Under the pieces are notes generated by a model. The model was not told where the DNA came from and did not search any database. It saw only the letters and a program-made list of their open reading frames with translations. Below are positions 1-8,556 of a stretch of DNA of 64,000 nucleotides, one piece after another. The translations under genes were made by a program, and so were the position numbers. Within the stretch, counting starts at the first letter, position 1. Every line of letters starts with the position of its first letter. Source of the DNA: Dyella telluris (GTDB lineage: Bacteria > Pseudomonadota > Gammaproteobacteria > Xanthomonadales > Rhodanobacteraceae); NCBI RefSeq assembly GCF_014297575.1, contig NZ_CP060412.1, forward strand, positions 3,410,001 through 3,474,000, written 5' to 3'.

Positions 1-1
1 C

Positions 2-133
2 TGGCGCCTGCCCTGGCTGGGCGTGGATCTGGGACGGGAGGGCAAGCCCATCCTGGATTACGGCGAGCGCCTGTTCGCCAGCCAGGGTTACGTCCGCAGC
101 ATGACGCCGGAAGAGAAGGCCATGCGCGCCTGA
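2..133 (+). CDS. sspA: Stringent starvation protein A, C-terminal end (partial)
   Basis: Only the last 43 codons lie in the window; the frame is open from base 2 to the TGA at 131-133. The translated tail contains LPWLGVDLG, KPILDYGERLF and RSMTPEEKAMR, which resembles the C-terminus of SspA, the glutathione-S-transferase-fold protein that binds RNA polymerase under starvation. The next gene on the same strand is sspB, and the sspA-sspB pair is a conserved operon in gammaproteobacteria, which supports the call. The 150 bases between the two genes show no clear terminator. The start and the N-terminal thioredoxin-like domain lie outside the window. Confidence 0.8.
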   Translation, partial: WRLPWLGVDLGREGKPILDYGERLFASQGYVRSMTPEEKAMRA

Positions 134-283
134 GGCGGCGCGGCCCCGGCTGCTTGCCGGGGCGGGAAGGGCGCCTCATGGCGCCACTGCGACACCTTGC
201 CTCGCCTTGGCATTACACTGCCATGATCCATCTGGCCCGCTTCCGGTCCGTTCCGGCAGGCGGCGCTCTCCATAGGCTTTGGA

Positions 284-736
284 ATGACCGACGACAAGCT
301 CCCGCCGATGTCCTCGAATCGCCCGTATCTGCTCAGGGCGATTTACGACTGGATCACCGACAACAACCTGACCCCCTACGTCCTCGTGGACGCCACCAGG
401 GAGGGTGTGCGGGTGCCGCCGCAGGTCATCAAGAACGGGCAGGTCGTACTGAACCTGGCCATGCGTGCCGTTGCCAATCTTGATCTGGGCAACGACTGGA
501 TCAGCTTCCAGGCGCGGTTTTCCGGCGTCAGCCACAACATCCATATCCCGGTGACCGCCGTGCTGGCGCTGTACGCGCAGGAAAACGGCCAGGGCATGAT
601 GTTTCCTGCGGAAGAAGGGGGCGACCAGCCGCCGCCGTCTTCGCCCGATCCGGACGATACGCCGCCGCCGCCCGAGGGCGACCAGGCCGGTGAAAAGCCC
701 AAGCGCAGCGCGCCGTTCCTGCGGGTAGTGAAGTAA
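284..736 (+). CDS. sspB: ClpXP protease specificity-enhancing factor SspB
   Basis: This 150-residue protein is the adaptor that tethers ssrA-tagged peptides and delivers them to the ClpXP protease in the cytoplasm. The N-terminal part carries the family block RPYLLRAIYDWI followed by TPYVLVDATREGVRVP, which forms the substrate-binding fold (about residues 13-105). A Pro/Asp-rich flexible linker follows (about 110-140). The extreme C-terminus, APFLRVVK, is the short ClpX-docking tail. Length and architecture match Escherichia coli SspB. The ATG at 284 is used; an internal ATG at 308 is possible because the upstream Shine-Dalgarno signal is weak. It lies directly downstream of sspA. Confidence 0.95.
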   Translation: MTDDKLPPMSSNRPYLLRAIYDWITDNNLTPYVLVDATREGVRVPPQVIKNGQVVLNLAMRAVANLDLGNDWISFQARFSGVSHNIHIPVTAVLALYAQENGQGMMFPAEEGGDQPPPSSPDPDDTPPPPEGDQAGEKPKRSAPFLRVVK

Positions 737-790
737 TCACGCGCGTCGCGCCGGCTGTGTGCCGGTGCCGCCTGGTCGAGTGACTGTGAT

Positions 791-1198
791 TCAGTGAAGC
801 GTGTTGTCCTTGCGCAGGCGAGGACGCAGCGGGATCACATTGTCGGTCGCCGGCGGTGGCACGTGCTCGGTGAGCAAGCCGGGCAGGTGGCTCTGGATGG
901 TCGGCAGGCTGATGCCGCTGAGCGTATGACCAATGAGCCACAGCTTTCCCGGCTCGCGGTCGTTGCCGTCGATGCTTACCTCGAAGGTGTAGCAGCGCTC
1001 CAGCAGCAGCTGCCCATGCTGGCGAAGCAGGTGGACGCCGCGCAAACCCACGCTTTCATCGAGCAGCTGCAGGCCGTGCTGGCGACATTGCATGCGTGCC
1101 TCGTGGGTAGCCTGCTCGCGCCCGCGGGCAAGCTTGAGCCACAGGCCGATGATCGCCAGCAGCACCAGGAGCAGGAACAGGTCGGAAAGCTCACTCAT
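791..1198 (-). CDS. DUF3301 family membrane-anchored protein
   Basis: A 135-residue protein beginning MSELSDLFLLLVLLAIIGLW, with one N-terminal hydrophobic segment (about residues 7-24), followed by a soluble part with ARMQCRQHGLQLLDESVGLR and a proline-rich tail. This arrangement is typical of the DUF3301 family of small proteobacterial inner-membrane proteins of unknown function. The frame stays open for 64 codons upstream, but that extension is Arg/Ser-rich and has no family character, so the ATG at 1196-1198 is preferred. It is transcribed towards sspB and lies about 95 bases downstream of nadC on the same strand. No function is assigned. Confidence 0.75.
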   Translation of the reverse strand: MSELSDLFLLLVLLAIIGLWLKLARGREQATHEARMQCRQHGLQLLDESVGLRGVHLLRQHGQLLLERCYTFEVSIDGNDREPGKLWLIGHTLSGISLPTIQSHLPGLLTEHVPPPATDNVIPLRPRLRKDNTLH

Positions 1199-1292
1199 GC
1201 CGCGAGAGTGTAGGCGTTGCGTCCGGCTTGCAAGGGGCGCGATGTGAACGCGGCCCCCGTGATCCGGGCATCCGGGTGGGCTGGATGCCTGC

Positions 1293-2147
1293 TCAGTCGA
1301 GCTGCAGGCGAAGCGACAGGTCCACCGCTCGCACGTGCTTGGTGAGCGCGCCCACCGAGATGTAATCCACGCCCGTGCCGGCGTATCCACCGATGGTGGA
1401 AAGGTCCACGTTACCGGAGATCTCCAGCTCCGCGCGCCCCTTGGCGATGGCCACGGCCTCGCGCATCAGCGGCAGCGTGAAATTGTCCAGCATGATGCGG
1501 TCGGCGCCGGCGTCGAGCGCCTGCTGCAGCTCGTCGAGGTTCTCCACCTCGATCTCCAGTAGCAGTGTCGGGTGCAGGCGACGTGCAGCCTCGGCCGCGG
1601 CCTTGATGCCGCCGGCGGCGATGATGTGGTTTTCCTTGACCAGGATGGCGTCGTACAGGCCGACGCGGTGGTTATGACCACCACCGCAGCGCACGGCGTA
1701 CTTCTGTGCAAGGCGCAGGCCGGGCACGGTCTTGCGCGTGTCGAGCACGCGCACGCCGGTGCCGGCAACGGCGGCGACATGGGCAGCCGTGGTCGTTGCC
1801 GTGCCGGAAAGCAGCTGCAGGAAATTGAGTGCCGAGCGTTCGGCGCTTACCAGTGCCCGGGCATTGCCGTGCAGGCGGCAGATCACGGACCCGGCGGGAA
1901 CGCGATCGCCGTCGCGCACGGCCCAGTCGATCTGTACCTGAGGATCCAGCTGGCGGAAGCAGGCGTTGAACCAGTCGATGCCCGCCATGACCGCGTCTTC
2001 GCGGCAGGTCAGCGTGGCACTGGCCGACGCGCTGGCAGGCAGCAGGTCGGCGGTAGCGTCGCCGCTGCCGATATCTTCGGCAAAAGCGCGCGCCACGTCC
2101 GCCTGGATAAGCTCGGACGCCGGGGAAACAAGTTGTACTGAAGTCAT
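1293..2147 (-). CDS. nadC: Nicotinate-nucleotide pyrophosphorylase (quinolinate phosphoribosyltransferase)
   Basis: NadC converts quinolinate and PRPP to nicotinate mononucleotide, CO2 and pyrophosphate in de novo NAD synthesis. The 284-residue protein has the expected N-terminal open-sandwich domain and a C-terminal barrel. Recognisable blocks are SAERSALNFLQLLSG, DTRKTVPGLR, CGGGHNHRVGL, KENHI, EIEVEN, MLDNF, SGN and VGALTKH. Its start codon overlaps the stop of the upstream DUF1631 gene in an ATGA arrangement (2144-2147), so translation is probably coupled. No strong terminator was seen after it. Confidence 0.96.
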   Translation of the reverse strand: MTSVQLVSPASELIQADVARAFAEDIGSGDATADLLPASASASATLTCREDAVMAGIDWFNACFRQLDPQVQIDWAVRDGDRVPAGSVICRLHGNARALVSAERSALNFLQLLSGTATTTAAHVAAVAGTGVRVLDTRKTVPGLRLAQKYAVRCGGGHNHRVGLYDAILVKENHIIAAGGIKAAAEAARRLHPTLLLEIEVENLDELQQALDAGADRIMLDNFTLPLMREAVAIAKGRAELEISGNVDLSTIGGYAGTGVDYISVGALTKHVRAVDLSLRLQLD

Positions 2148-4438
2148 TCGATGGGGGCTTGTGCGGTGGCCGGTTGGCTGAGGCGACCGACGATGGCATC
2201 CAGCGCACGGTCGAACAGCGCGCTGGATTCAAGCACGCGCGCCGTGTCGCTGGCGAGTGCCTGGGCCAGTTCGTGCGGCGCGTAGTCGGCCACCTTCAGG
2301 CCGCGACGGTTCACGAACAGGTAGCGGCCACTCATCGGGCTGATCCACGAAAGCTTGGCGCGCTCGACGGTTTCCGGGCCCGTCACGAACTCCAGCCAGG
2401 TACCGGGCTTGAGCTCGGCCACCAGTCGCATCTCCGGCGTGTCGGCCGGCGGCTCGGGCGCGGGTTCGGAACGGGCAAGCTCCGCTTCCGACTCGGCGAT
2501 CGGCTGGATGCTTTCAGGAATGGGCAGGGTGGTGGACTCTTCCACCGCCTGTACTTCGGCCTCCGGCACGGCTTCGCCGAGCTGGTGGCGGTAATACGTA
2601 TGCAGCTGGGCCAGCAGGCGATCGATGTCGCTTTCCTGGAAAGCCACATTGGCCAGGCCGCGGCGCAGGGCGCGTTCGATGCCCGGCAGCATCTGGCGCA
2701 GTGCGCGACGCTCGTCGAGCGTACGTGCCGGCTTGGTGCTGTCGATGAAGTCGTTGGCAAACCGCAGCGCGTCGCGGAACTCGCTGGATTCCTCGCCCTG
2801 GCGCAGGATGGTCAGCACCAGGTAATTGGCCCATGCGCGCGACAGGATGCCGTGAATCAACGGCGGCAGGTGCTGCCCTTCGATGCGGCTGAGGATCTCG
2901 CGTGCGGCGCGGCGGCGCGCCTGCTCGAGCTTCTCGCGTCCGCGGGTGGACTCGGCCACGCGCTGTTCGGCCAGTTCCGCGCGGCGGCGGCTGATGTCCT
3001 GGAATTCCTGCAGCTCGGTGCACAGGCGTTCGAAGATGGTCATGTCATCGTCGAAGTCCTGCAGCAGGCGATCGACGATGGATTTGATCTTGTCGTGCAG
3101 GCGATGGTCGCGATCGGACTCCGCCGACCAGCCCTTGGCGGCATCGGCGAGCGCGTCCAGCAGGCGGCGGGCCGGATGCTGACGATGGGCGAACAGCTTG
3201 CGGTCGAGGATGGCGGCCTTGAGATACGGAATCTGCAGGCGAGCCAGCAGCACCTGCATTTCGGTCGGCAGGTTGCGGTCTTCGAGAATGAACTCGAACA
3301 GCATGCCGACGAGGTCGATGGTGTCCTCGTCGATGGTCGACACCTGGCTGGGCTTTTCGCCGCGCAGGGAGCCGATCTGGGCCAGCAGATGTTCCTTCAG
3401 CTGCTGCACTTCACCGGCGAGTTCGAGCGCATTGGCGCTGCCCACCGGCATCTGCTGATTGATGGCAGCCTGGCTCTGCAGCACGCTCAGCGCACCGATC
3501 AGTTCGTTGGCGCTGGGTAGCTGCATGGCGCCGGCCGGTATCCGCGTCTGCGCGGCGGGCACCGAGCGGCGCGCGCTGAACAGGGTGCGCAGGGTCTGGA
3601 TGAGCTCGCTGGACGCGCCGGCTTCATCTTCGGCCAGGAACGTGCCTTCGCCCTGTTCCATGCCGGCCACGTCGCCTGCATCGGCCGCTGCACCCGTCGG
3701 TCGCGGAGCGCTGCCGCCGCGACCCACCACCTCGTGGCGCAGTTGCGGCAGTACGCCGGCGCGCACCAGTTCGGCGTTGATTTCCTGGTAGAGCTCGTCG
3801 AGCGAGGCCAGCACGTAGCGGTCGAACAGCTTGTAGATGATCAGCTTGACGCGCATTTCCGCGTTGAGCTCGCGCATCGCCTGGCGGAAGGCCTGCGACA
3901 GCGCCGCCGGGCCGACCGGATTGCTGCCGTCGTCGATCTTGATGCCGCCGTAGATCACCGACAGGCGCTGGTTCACGGCGAACAAGTCGCGCGTGAGGCG
4001 CGTTTCGTTCTTGCCGATCATGCTGGTGATGGCCAGCGATTCTTCCAGCTCGTTGTCGGCTACCAGCGACAATTCCACCGTGCCCGGCGGCAGGGAGATG
4101 CCGTTGCCGTTGCTGGTGTTGTTGTTGCGGTAGCTGGAGGCGAAATCACTCAGCTCGCGGGAAATCTGCGAGAGGAAGCTGCGTTCCACGATCGGACGAC
4201 GCTTGCGTACTTCGCGCATGCCGTCGAAGTAGTGCATCTGGGCGGCGTTGTTCTCCGCCTTTTCCGCCAGATCGAAGAGGGCATCGTCGACATGCTCGAA
4301 CATGCCGTTGACCAGAATCTGCAGGCGGCGACCGGCGATGTCCCGAACGGTGTTCAAAAGGGCGCCTCCGCGCTCGCTGGACGGGTCCAGGCGCTGGGTC
4401 AGGCTGACGATGTTGGATGATTCTGTGGCGTCTTTCAT
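2144..4438 (-). CDS. DUF1631 family protein
   Basis: A 764-residue cytoplasmic protein without signal peptide or membrane segment. Helical, charged sequence dominates, with blocks such as RRLQILVNGMFEHVDDALFD near the N-terminus and FDRYVLASLDELYQEIN further on. The last 100 or so residues (ELKPGTWLEFV, SWISPMSGRYLFVNRRG) look like a small beta-rich PilZ-like domain. This organisation matches the DUF1631 family, sometimes mislabelled thymidine phosphorylase; its function is unknown to me. The 3' end overlaps nadC by 4 bases. A PilZ-like tail would suggest c-di-GMP or a surface-related role, but that is inference. Confidence 0.8.
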   Translation of the reverse strand: MKDATESSNIVSLTQRLDPSSERGGALLNTVRDIAGRRLQILVNGMFEHVDDALFDLAEKAENNAAQMHYFDGMREVRKRRPIVERSFLSQISRELSDFASSYRNNNTSNGNGISLPPGTVELSLVADNELEESLAITSMIGKNETRLTRDLFAVNQRLSVIYGGIKIDDGSNPVGPAALSQAFRQAMRELNAEMRVKLIIYKLFDRYVLASLDELYQEINAELVRAGVLPQLRHEVVGRGGSAPRPTGAAADAGDVAGMEQGEGTFLAEDEAGASSELIQTLRTLFSARRSVPAAQTRIPAGAMQLPSANELIGALSVLQSQAAINQQMPVGSANALELAGEVQQLKEHLLAQIGSLRGEKPSQVSTIDEDTIDLVGMLFEFILEDRNLPTEMQVLLARLQIPYLKAAILDRKLFAHRQHPARRLLDALADAAKGWSAESDRDHRLHDKIKSIVDRLLQDFDDDMTIFERLCTELQEFQDISRRRAELAEQRVAESTRGREKLEQARRRAAREILSRIEGQHLPPLIHGILSRAWANYLVLTILRQGEESSEFRDALRFANDFIDSTKPARTLDERRALRQMLPGIERALRRGLANVAFQESDIDRLLAQLHTYYRHQLGEAVPEAEVQAVEESTTLPIPESIQPIAESEAELARSEPAPEPPADTPEMRLVAELKPGTWLEFVTGPETVERAKLSWISPMSGRYLFVNRRGLKVADYAPHELAQALASDTARVLESSALFDRALDAIVGRLSQPATAQAPIE

Positions 4439-4534
4439 CGCCTCACCCCCTGAAAGTGATGCCGATGCGCATTAAGCCGCATACGACAATACGCCAGCCT
4501 ACAATAAGCGATGGCAAGGGCCGCTGTCATTCAG

Positions 4535-4556
4535 CGTGTCGATATATGTCGACACG
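4535..4556. promoter_or_regulatory. Inverted repeat upstream of the DUF1631 gene, possible operator
   Basis: CGTGTCGA and TCGACACG are perfect 8-base inverted arms around a 6-base TATATG centre. The site lies about 97 bases upstream of the DUF1631 start codon, in the only gap between that gene and the Trm112-like gene on the same strand. Symmetry and an AT-rich centre are typical of a dimeric repressor site. The regulator is unknown. Confidence 0.35.
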
Positions 4557-4591
4557 TTCACAAGACGCGAATTATTGCGGCCTTTCGGGCG

Positions 4592-4864
4592 TCAGGCCGC
4601 GGCCGGAAAGTCAGTGAGCTGCAAGGTTCCGATGCCTTCCTCGGGCAGCATCACGGGAATGCCGTCCTCGACCCGGTAAATGACCTTGCGGTCGGTGGTG
4701 ACCAGACCTTCTGACACAGGGGCGCCCACGGCGACCCCGGCCACGGTCTGCACCTGGCCGGCCGCGATGGCCTTATTCAGGGCATCCAGCTCCTGGCGCT
4801 GGAGGGGGCGGACGGGAACCTTGCTGACTGGGCAGCAGAGGATGTCGAGCAGGCGTTTGTCCAT
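4592..4864 (-). CDS. Trm112 / YcaR-like small protein
   Basis: A 90-residue protein beginning MDKRLLDILCCPVSKVPVRP and containing TTDRKVIYRVEDGIPVMLPEE, the two blocks that define bacterial Trm112-like (YcaR) proteins. Family members are small zinc-ribbon-like proteins; the eukaryotic relative activates methyltransferases, while the bacterial role is not settled. Xanthomonadales copies have an insertion between the two blocks, as here, making them longer than the 60-residue E. coli form. The ATG at 4864 is chosen because the family N-terminus starts there; the upstream open frame is antisense to purE. It is divergent from purE with about 50-65 bases between starts. Confidence 0.85.
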   Translation of the reverse strand: MDKRLLDILCCPVSKVPVRPLQRQELDALNKAIAAGQVQTVAGVAVGAPVSEGLVTTDRKVIYRVEDGIPVMLPEEGIGTLQLTDFPAAA

Positions 4865-4928
4865 GGGGAGCGGGATCGTGCTGAGACGCGGAAAGTCCGT
4901 ACAATAACCCTTTTGGATGGCTTGGGTC

Positions 4929-5432
4929 ATGACCGCGACTTCCCTCCCGCCGCGCGTGGGTGTTGTGATGGGCTCCCGTTCGGACTGGGAAACCATGGAG
5001 CACGCGTCCAGCGTGCTGGCCGAACTGGGCGTGGCGCACGAGGTGCGGGTGGTTTCCGCCCATCGCACGCCTGACCTGCTGTTCCAGTATGCCGATGAGG
5101 CCGTGGGTCGCGGAATCCAGGTCATCATTGCCGGTGCCGGTGGCGCAGCCCATCTGCCGGGCATGCTGGCGGCCAAGACCCGACTTCCCGTGTTGGGCGT
5201 GCCGGTGCAGTCCAAGGCACTGAACGGCATGGATTCGCTGCTTTCCATCGCGCAGATGCCGGCGGGCATTCCCGTGGGCACCCTGGCCATCGGCCGCGCT
5301 GGCGCCGTGAACGCCGGCATCATGGCCGCCTCGGTGCTGGCCCTGCATGACCCGGCTATTGCTGCCGCGCTGGATGCCTATCGCCATCGCCAGACGCAGA
5401 CCGTGCTGGATAACCCGGACCCGCGCTCGTGA
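4929..5432 (+). CDS. purE: 5-(carboxyamino)imidazole ribonucleotide mutase
   Basis: PurE rearranges N5-CAIR to CAIR in purine biosynthesis. The class I signature [14 protein letters not shown] opens the protein, followed by [22 protein letters not shown] and [16 protein letters not shown]. With the ATG at 4929 it has 167 residues and starts like other xanthomonad PurE proteins; GGAT about ten bases upstream could serve as ribosome binding site. An in-frame ATG at 4917 would add four residues. TACAAT at about 4899-4904 may be the -10 element. The stop codon overlaps the purK start (GTGA). Confidence 0.95.
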   Translation: MTATSLPPRVGVVMGSRSDWETMEHASSVLAELGVAHEVRVVSAHRTPDLLFQYADEAVGRGIQVIIAGAGGAAHLPGMLAAKTRLPVLGVPVQSKALNGMDSLLSIAQMPAGIPVGTLAIGRAGAVNAGIMAASVLALHDPAIAAALDAYRHRQTQTVLDNPDPRS

Positions 5433-6592
5433 CCGCCCGTCGCCAGCCGGTACTGGGCATTCTTGGTGGTGGCCAGCTCGCGCGCATGCTGGCGCTCGCC
5501 GCCGCTCCGCTGGGCGTGAAGACGCTGGTGGTGGACAGTGCCGCCGACGCCTGTGCCGGCCAGGTCGCCCCGCTGGTGGTGGCGGACTGGAGCGATTACG
5601 AGGCGCTGGAGCATTTCGCGCGCGAAGTCGACGTGGTCACCTTCGATTTCGAGAACGTCCCCGCCGAGACCGCCCACAGGCTGGCCAAGCGCGTGGCCGT
5701 GTTCCCGGCACCGCGTGCGCTCGCCGTGGCGCAGGATCGCCTGGCCGAGAAGACGCTGTTCCGCGAATGCGGCCTGATGACGCCTGAATTCCAGGCGGTC
5801 GATACCCGCGAGGACCTGGACCGTGCGCTGGCCACCGTAGGCGCCCCGGCCATCCTCAAGACCCGCCGCCTCGGCTACGACGGCAAGGGTCAGTTCCGCA
5901 TCAAGACGCTGGCCGATGCCGATGCGGCATGGGCGGCGCTGGGCGGGCAGGCCCAGGCGCACGGCCTGATCCTCGAGGCGTTCGTGCCGTTCGATCGCGA
6001 GCTGTCGGTGATTGCGGTGCGCAGCCGCGATGGCGACTTCCGCACCTGGCCGCTCACCCAGAACTGGCATACCGATGGCGTGCTGTCGCTGAGCCTGGCG
6101 CCGGCGTCCGACATCGAGGCCCTGCAGGTGCGCGCCACCGGCCTGGCTCGCACGCTGGCGGAGAAGCTCGAATACGTCGGCGTCTTCGCGCTGGAGCTGT
6201 TCGTGAAGAACGGCGAACTGCTCGGCAACGAAATGGCGCCGCGCGTGCACAACTCCGGTCACTGGACCATCGAGGGTGCGCTGACCAGCCAGTTCGAGAA
6301 CCACGTGCGGGCCGTGCTCGGCCTGCCGCTGGGCGATACCTCGGCGCGTGGCTTGTCCGCCATGTTCAACTGGATCGGCGAGCTACCTGACATGGCGCCC
6401 GTGCTGGAAGCCGTCGACGCGCACTGGCACGACTACGGCAAGCAGCCGCGAGTCGGCCGCAAGGTGGGGCATGCCACGGTGTGCGCGCCCGATGCGCGCG
6501 TGCTGGTGGAGCGTCTTTCCGGCATTGCCCATGCACTGGGCCGCGACCATCAGGCGGAGCCGGCGGTGGGCAAGCTGACGGAGAACGAGTGA
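5429..6592 (+). CDS. purK: N5-carboxyaminoimidazole ribonucleotide synthase
   Basis: PurK carboxylates AIR with ATP and bicarbonate to give N5-CAIR, the substrate of PurE. This 387-residue ATP-grasp protein starts with the nucleotide-binding loop [14 protein letters not shown], has [10 protein letters not shown], the ATP-grasp blocks [13 protein letters not shown] and [14 protein letters not shown], and the metal-site region [17 protein letters not shown]. It starts at GTG 5429, overlapping the purE stop by 4 bases, so the two are translationally coupled. Length is typical of the family. Confidence 0.96.
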   Translation: MTARRQPVLGILGGGQLARMLALAAAPLGVKTLVVDSAADACAGQVAPLVVADWSDYEALEHFAREVDVVTFDFENVPAETAHRLAKRVAVFPAPRALAVAQDRLAEKTLFRECGLMTPEFQAVDTREDLDRALATVGAPAILKTRRLGYDGKGQFRIKTLADADAAWAALGGQAQAHGLILEAFVPFDRELSVIAVRSRDGDFRTWPLTQNWHTDGVLSLSLAPASDIEALQVRATGLARTLAEKLEYVGVFALELFVKNGELLGNEMAPRVHNSGHWTIEGALTSQFENHVRAVLGLPLGDTSARGLSAMFNWIGELPDMAPVLEAVDAHWHDYGKQPRVGRKVGHATVCAPDARVLVERLSGIAHALGRDHQAEPAVGKLTENE

Positions 6593-6603
6593 TCACACAA
6601 CCC

Positions 6604-6679
6604 TTGTAGGAGCGCGCTTGCGCGCGACCGCAGGGTGCGGGGTTTCCGTTTCGTGGGTCGCGCGCAAGCGCTCCTACAA
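6604..6679. repeat. GTAGGAGCGC-type REP element (family 2), copy 1
   Basis: Two inverted copies of the motif GTAGGAGCGCGCTTGCGCGC face each other across about 30 bases, so the element can fold into a long hairpin. Each arm begins with GTAG. A second copy of this family lies at 32445-32530. It sits between purK and the shared terminator of sodB. This type of repeat is widespread between genes in Pseudomonas and Xanthomonadales. Confidence 0.75.
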
Positions 6680-6695
6680 AAAAATACCTGCAGGC

Positions 6696-6725
6696 AAAAA
6701 AACGGGGCCCCATGGCCCCGTTTTT
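6696..6725. terminator. Bidirectional intrinsic terminator between purK and sodB
   Basis: The stem CGGGGCC/GGCCCCG (6703-6709 with 6714-6720) has a 4-base loop. An A-run lies on one side and a T-run on the other, so it can terminate sodB on the minus strand and purK on the plus strand. Confidence 0.85.
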
Positions 6726-6745
6726 CATGGCAATCCCGGGAGGGA

Positions 6746-7324
6746 TCAGGCCAGGTTCTTGGCCGCGAATTCCCAGTTCACCAAGTTCCAGAACGCCTCG
6801 ACGTACTTCGGACGGGCGTTGCGGTAATCAATGTAGTACGCGTGTTCCCACACGTCGCAGGTCAGCAGCGGCTTGTCGCTGCCGGTGATCGGCGTGGCGG
6901 CGTTGGAGGTGTTCACGATGCCCAGCGAGCCATCCGGACGCTGCACCAGCCAGGTCCAGCCCGAGCCGAAGTTGCCCACGGCCGACTTGGTGAACTCTTC
7001 CTTGAACTTCTCGAACGAGCCGAAGGCCTTGTTGATGGCATCGGCCAGCTTGCCGGTCGGCTCGTTGCCGCCCTTGGGGCTGAGCGAGTGCCAGTAGAAG
7101 GTGTGGTTCCAGATCTGGGCGGCATTGTTGAACACGCCACCGGACGACTTCTTGATGATGTCTTCCAGCGAGGCGTTCTCGAACTCGGTGCCCTTGACCA
7201 GGTTGTTGAGGTTGGTCACATAGGCCTGGTGGTGCTTGCCGTAGTGATACTCAAGCGTCTCGGCCGAGATGTGCGGTTCGAGCGCGTTCTTTTCGTAGGG
7301 CAGGGCGGGGAGTTCGAAGGCCAT
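6746..7324 (-). CDS. sodB: Iron superoxide dismutase
   Basis: This cytoplasmic enzyme dismutates superoxide to hydrogen peroxide and oxygen. The 192-residue protein has metal ligands at His27, His74, Asp157 and His161 (in DVWEHAYY). The active-site glutamine at residue 70 in [16 protein letters not shown] is characteristic of the iron rather than the manganese enzyme. AGGAG lies upstream of the ATG. It is divergent from grxD with about 120 bases between starts and is followed by a clear terminator. Confidence 0.97.
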   Translation of the reverse strand: MAFELPALPYEKNALEPHISAETLEYHYGKHHQAYVTNLNNLVKGTEFENASLEDIIKKSSGGVFNNAAQIWNHTFYWHSLSPKGGNEPTGKLADAINKAFGSFEKFKEEFTKSAVGNFGSGWTWLVQRPDGSLGIVNTSNAATPITGSDKPLLTCDVWEHAYYIDYRNARPKYVEAFWNLVNWEFAAKNLA

Positions 7325-7447
7325 GTTGTGGCTCCTGGGCGTTGGCTAAGGAAAGAGGCCGGGCTGGAATGGCCGGGAAGACGGCGACCCGTGCACGACT
7401 GATACACTACCGATCTGCATGCATTGTAGCGATGAAACAACCGACTT

Positions 7448-7771
7448 ATGGACGTTAACGAGCGAATCAAGGCTGTACTGGCCGAACACGCCATCGTGCT
7501 CTTCATGAAGGGTACGCCGCAGTTCCCCATGTGCGGCTTCTCCAGTCGTGCCGCGCAGGCGCTGACGGAGGCCGGTGCGGCATTCCACGACGTCAATGTG
7601 CTGGCCGACCCGGAAATCCGTTCGGCATTGCCGCATTACGCGAACTGGCCGACCTTTCCGCAGCTCTTCATCCAGGGCGAGCTGATCGGCGGCTGCGACA
7701 TCATCGAAGACCTCAAGGTCTCCGGTGAACTCGCGCGCATGGCGGCCGACGTGGCAGGGGCTGATTCCTGA
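7448..7771 (+). CDS. grxD: Monothiol glutaredoxin GrxD (Grx4 family)
   Basis: A 107-residue monothiol glutaredoxin that binds and transfers [2Fe-2S] clusters with glutathione. The CGFS active site is at residues 29-32, after the family block LFMKGTPQFPMCGFS; the glutathione-binding WPTFPQLFIQGELIGGCDI follows. TACACT near 7402 could be the -10 element. It is divergent from sodB, which fits shared iron or oxidative stress physiology. Its stop overlaps by one base the start of the SDR gene. Confidence 0.96.
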   Translation: MDVNERIKAVLAEHAIVLFMKGTPQFPMCGFSSRAAQALTEAGAAFHDVNVLADPEIRSALPHYANWPTFPQLFIQGELIGGCDIIEDLKVSGELARMAADVAGADS

Positions 7772-8541
7772 TGACGCTTCCCCTGGTTCGTTTGCCCGAA
7801 GGCTGGGCCCCGGCGCCCGCTTCGCTGGAAGGCCGCGTCGTGCTGGTCACCGGTGCCTGCGGTGGGCTCGGCTCCGCCGTGGCTCGCGCCGCGTCGCGAG
7901 CCGGCGCCACGGTGGTTATCACGGGGCGTCGCAAGCGTCAGCTCGAACAGCTCTATGACGCCATGGTCGGCGAGGGACTGCCCGAGCCCATCATCCATCC
8001 ACTGGATCTGGAAGCGGCCACGCCCACCGATTACGAAGCGCTGGCCGATGGCCTGGAGCGCGACTTCGGCCGGCTCGATGGCATCGTGCACGCGGCGGCC
8101 AGCTTCAAGGAGCTGACCCCGCTGTCCGTGCACAAGCCGGACGACTGGCTGCGCGTCATGCACGTGAATGTGTCCGCGCCGTTCGCGCTGACACAGGCCT
8201 GCATGCCGCTGCTGACGCGTGCACCCGACAGCGCCGCGGTGTTCGTGATCGACAACCCCGAGCTCGTGCAGCGCGCACACTGGGGCGCTTACGGCGTGTC
8301 GAAGGCTGCGCTGGAGCGACTGGTCGAGATCCTGCATCAGGAAACCGAAGCCACGCCGCTGCGCGCGCACGCCCTGCTGCCCGCGCCGATGCGCACCACC
8401 CTGCGCCGGGCGGCCTACTTCGGCGAGGACACCACGATCCAGCCGCTACCGGATGCCACGGCGGACGTCGTGGTGCATCTGCTCGGCGAACAGGGCAAGG
8501 CCGCGCGTGGCGCGGCACTCGACCTGCGCGTGCAGGCATGA
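7771..8541 (+). CDS. YciK-like short-chain dehydrogenase/reductase
   Basis: A 256-residue Rossmann-fold SDR with the nucleotide-binding motif TGACGGLG near residues 28-35 and the catalytic Tyr-Lys pair in WGAYGVSKAALE. The closest family appears to be YciK, an NADP-dependent oxidoreductase of unknown substrate. The residue 13 before the catalytic Tyr, normally Ser, lies in VIDNPELVQ and reads as Asp, with Asn beside it, so the classic Ser-Tyr-Lys triad looks incomplete. The gene overlaps grxD by one base (TGATG). Confidence 0.85.
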   Translation: MTLPLVRLPEGWAPAPASLEGRVVLVTGACGGLGSAVARAASRAGATVVITGRRKRQLEQLYDAMVGEGLPEPIIHPLDLEAATPTDYEALADGLERDFGRLDGIVHAAASFKELTPLSVHKPDDWLRVMHVNVSAPFALTQACMPLLTRAPDSAAVFVIDNPELVQRAHWGAYGVSKAALERLVEILHQETEATPLRAHALLPAPMRTTLRRAAYFGEDTTIQPLPDATADVVVHLLGEQGKAARGAALDLRVQA

Positions 8542-8556
8542 CCATGACGCGAGAGG

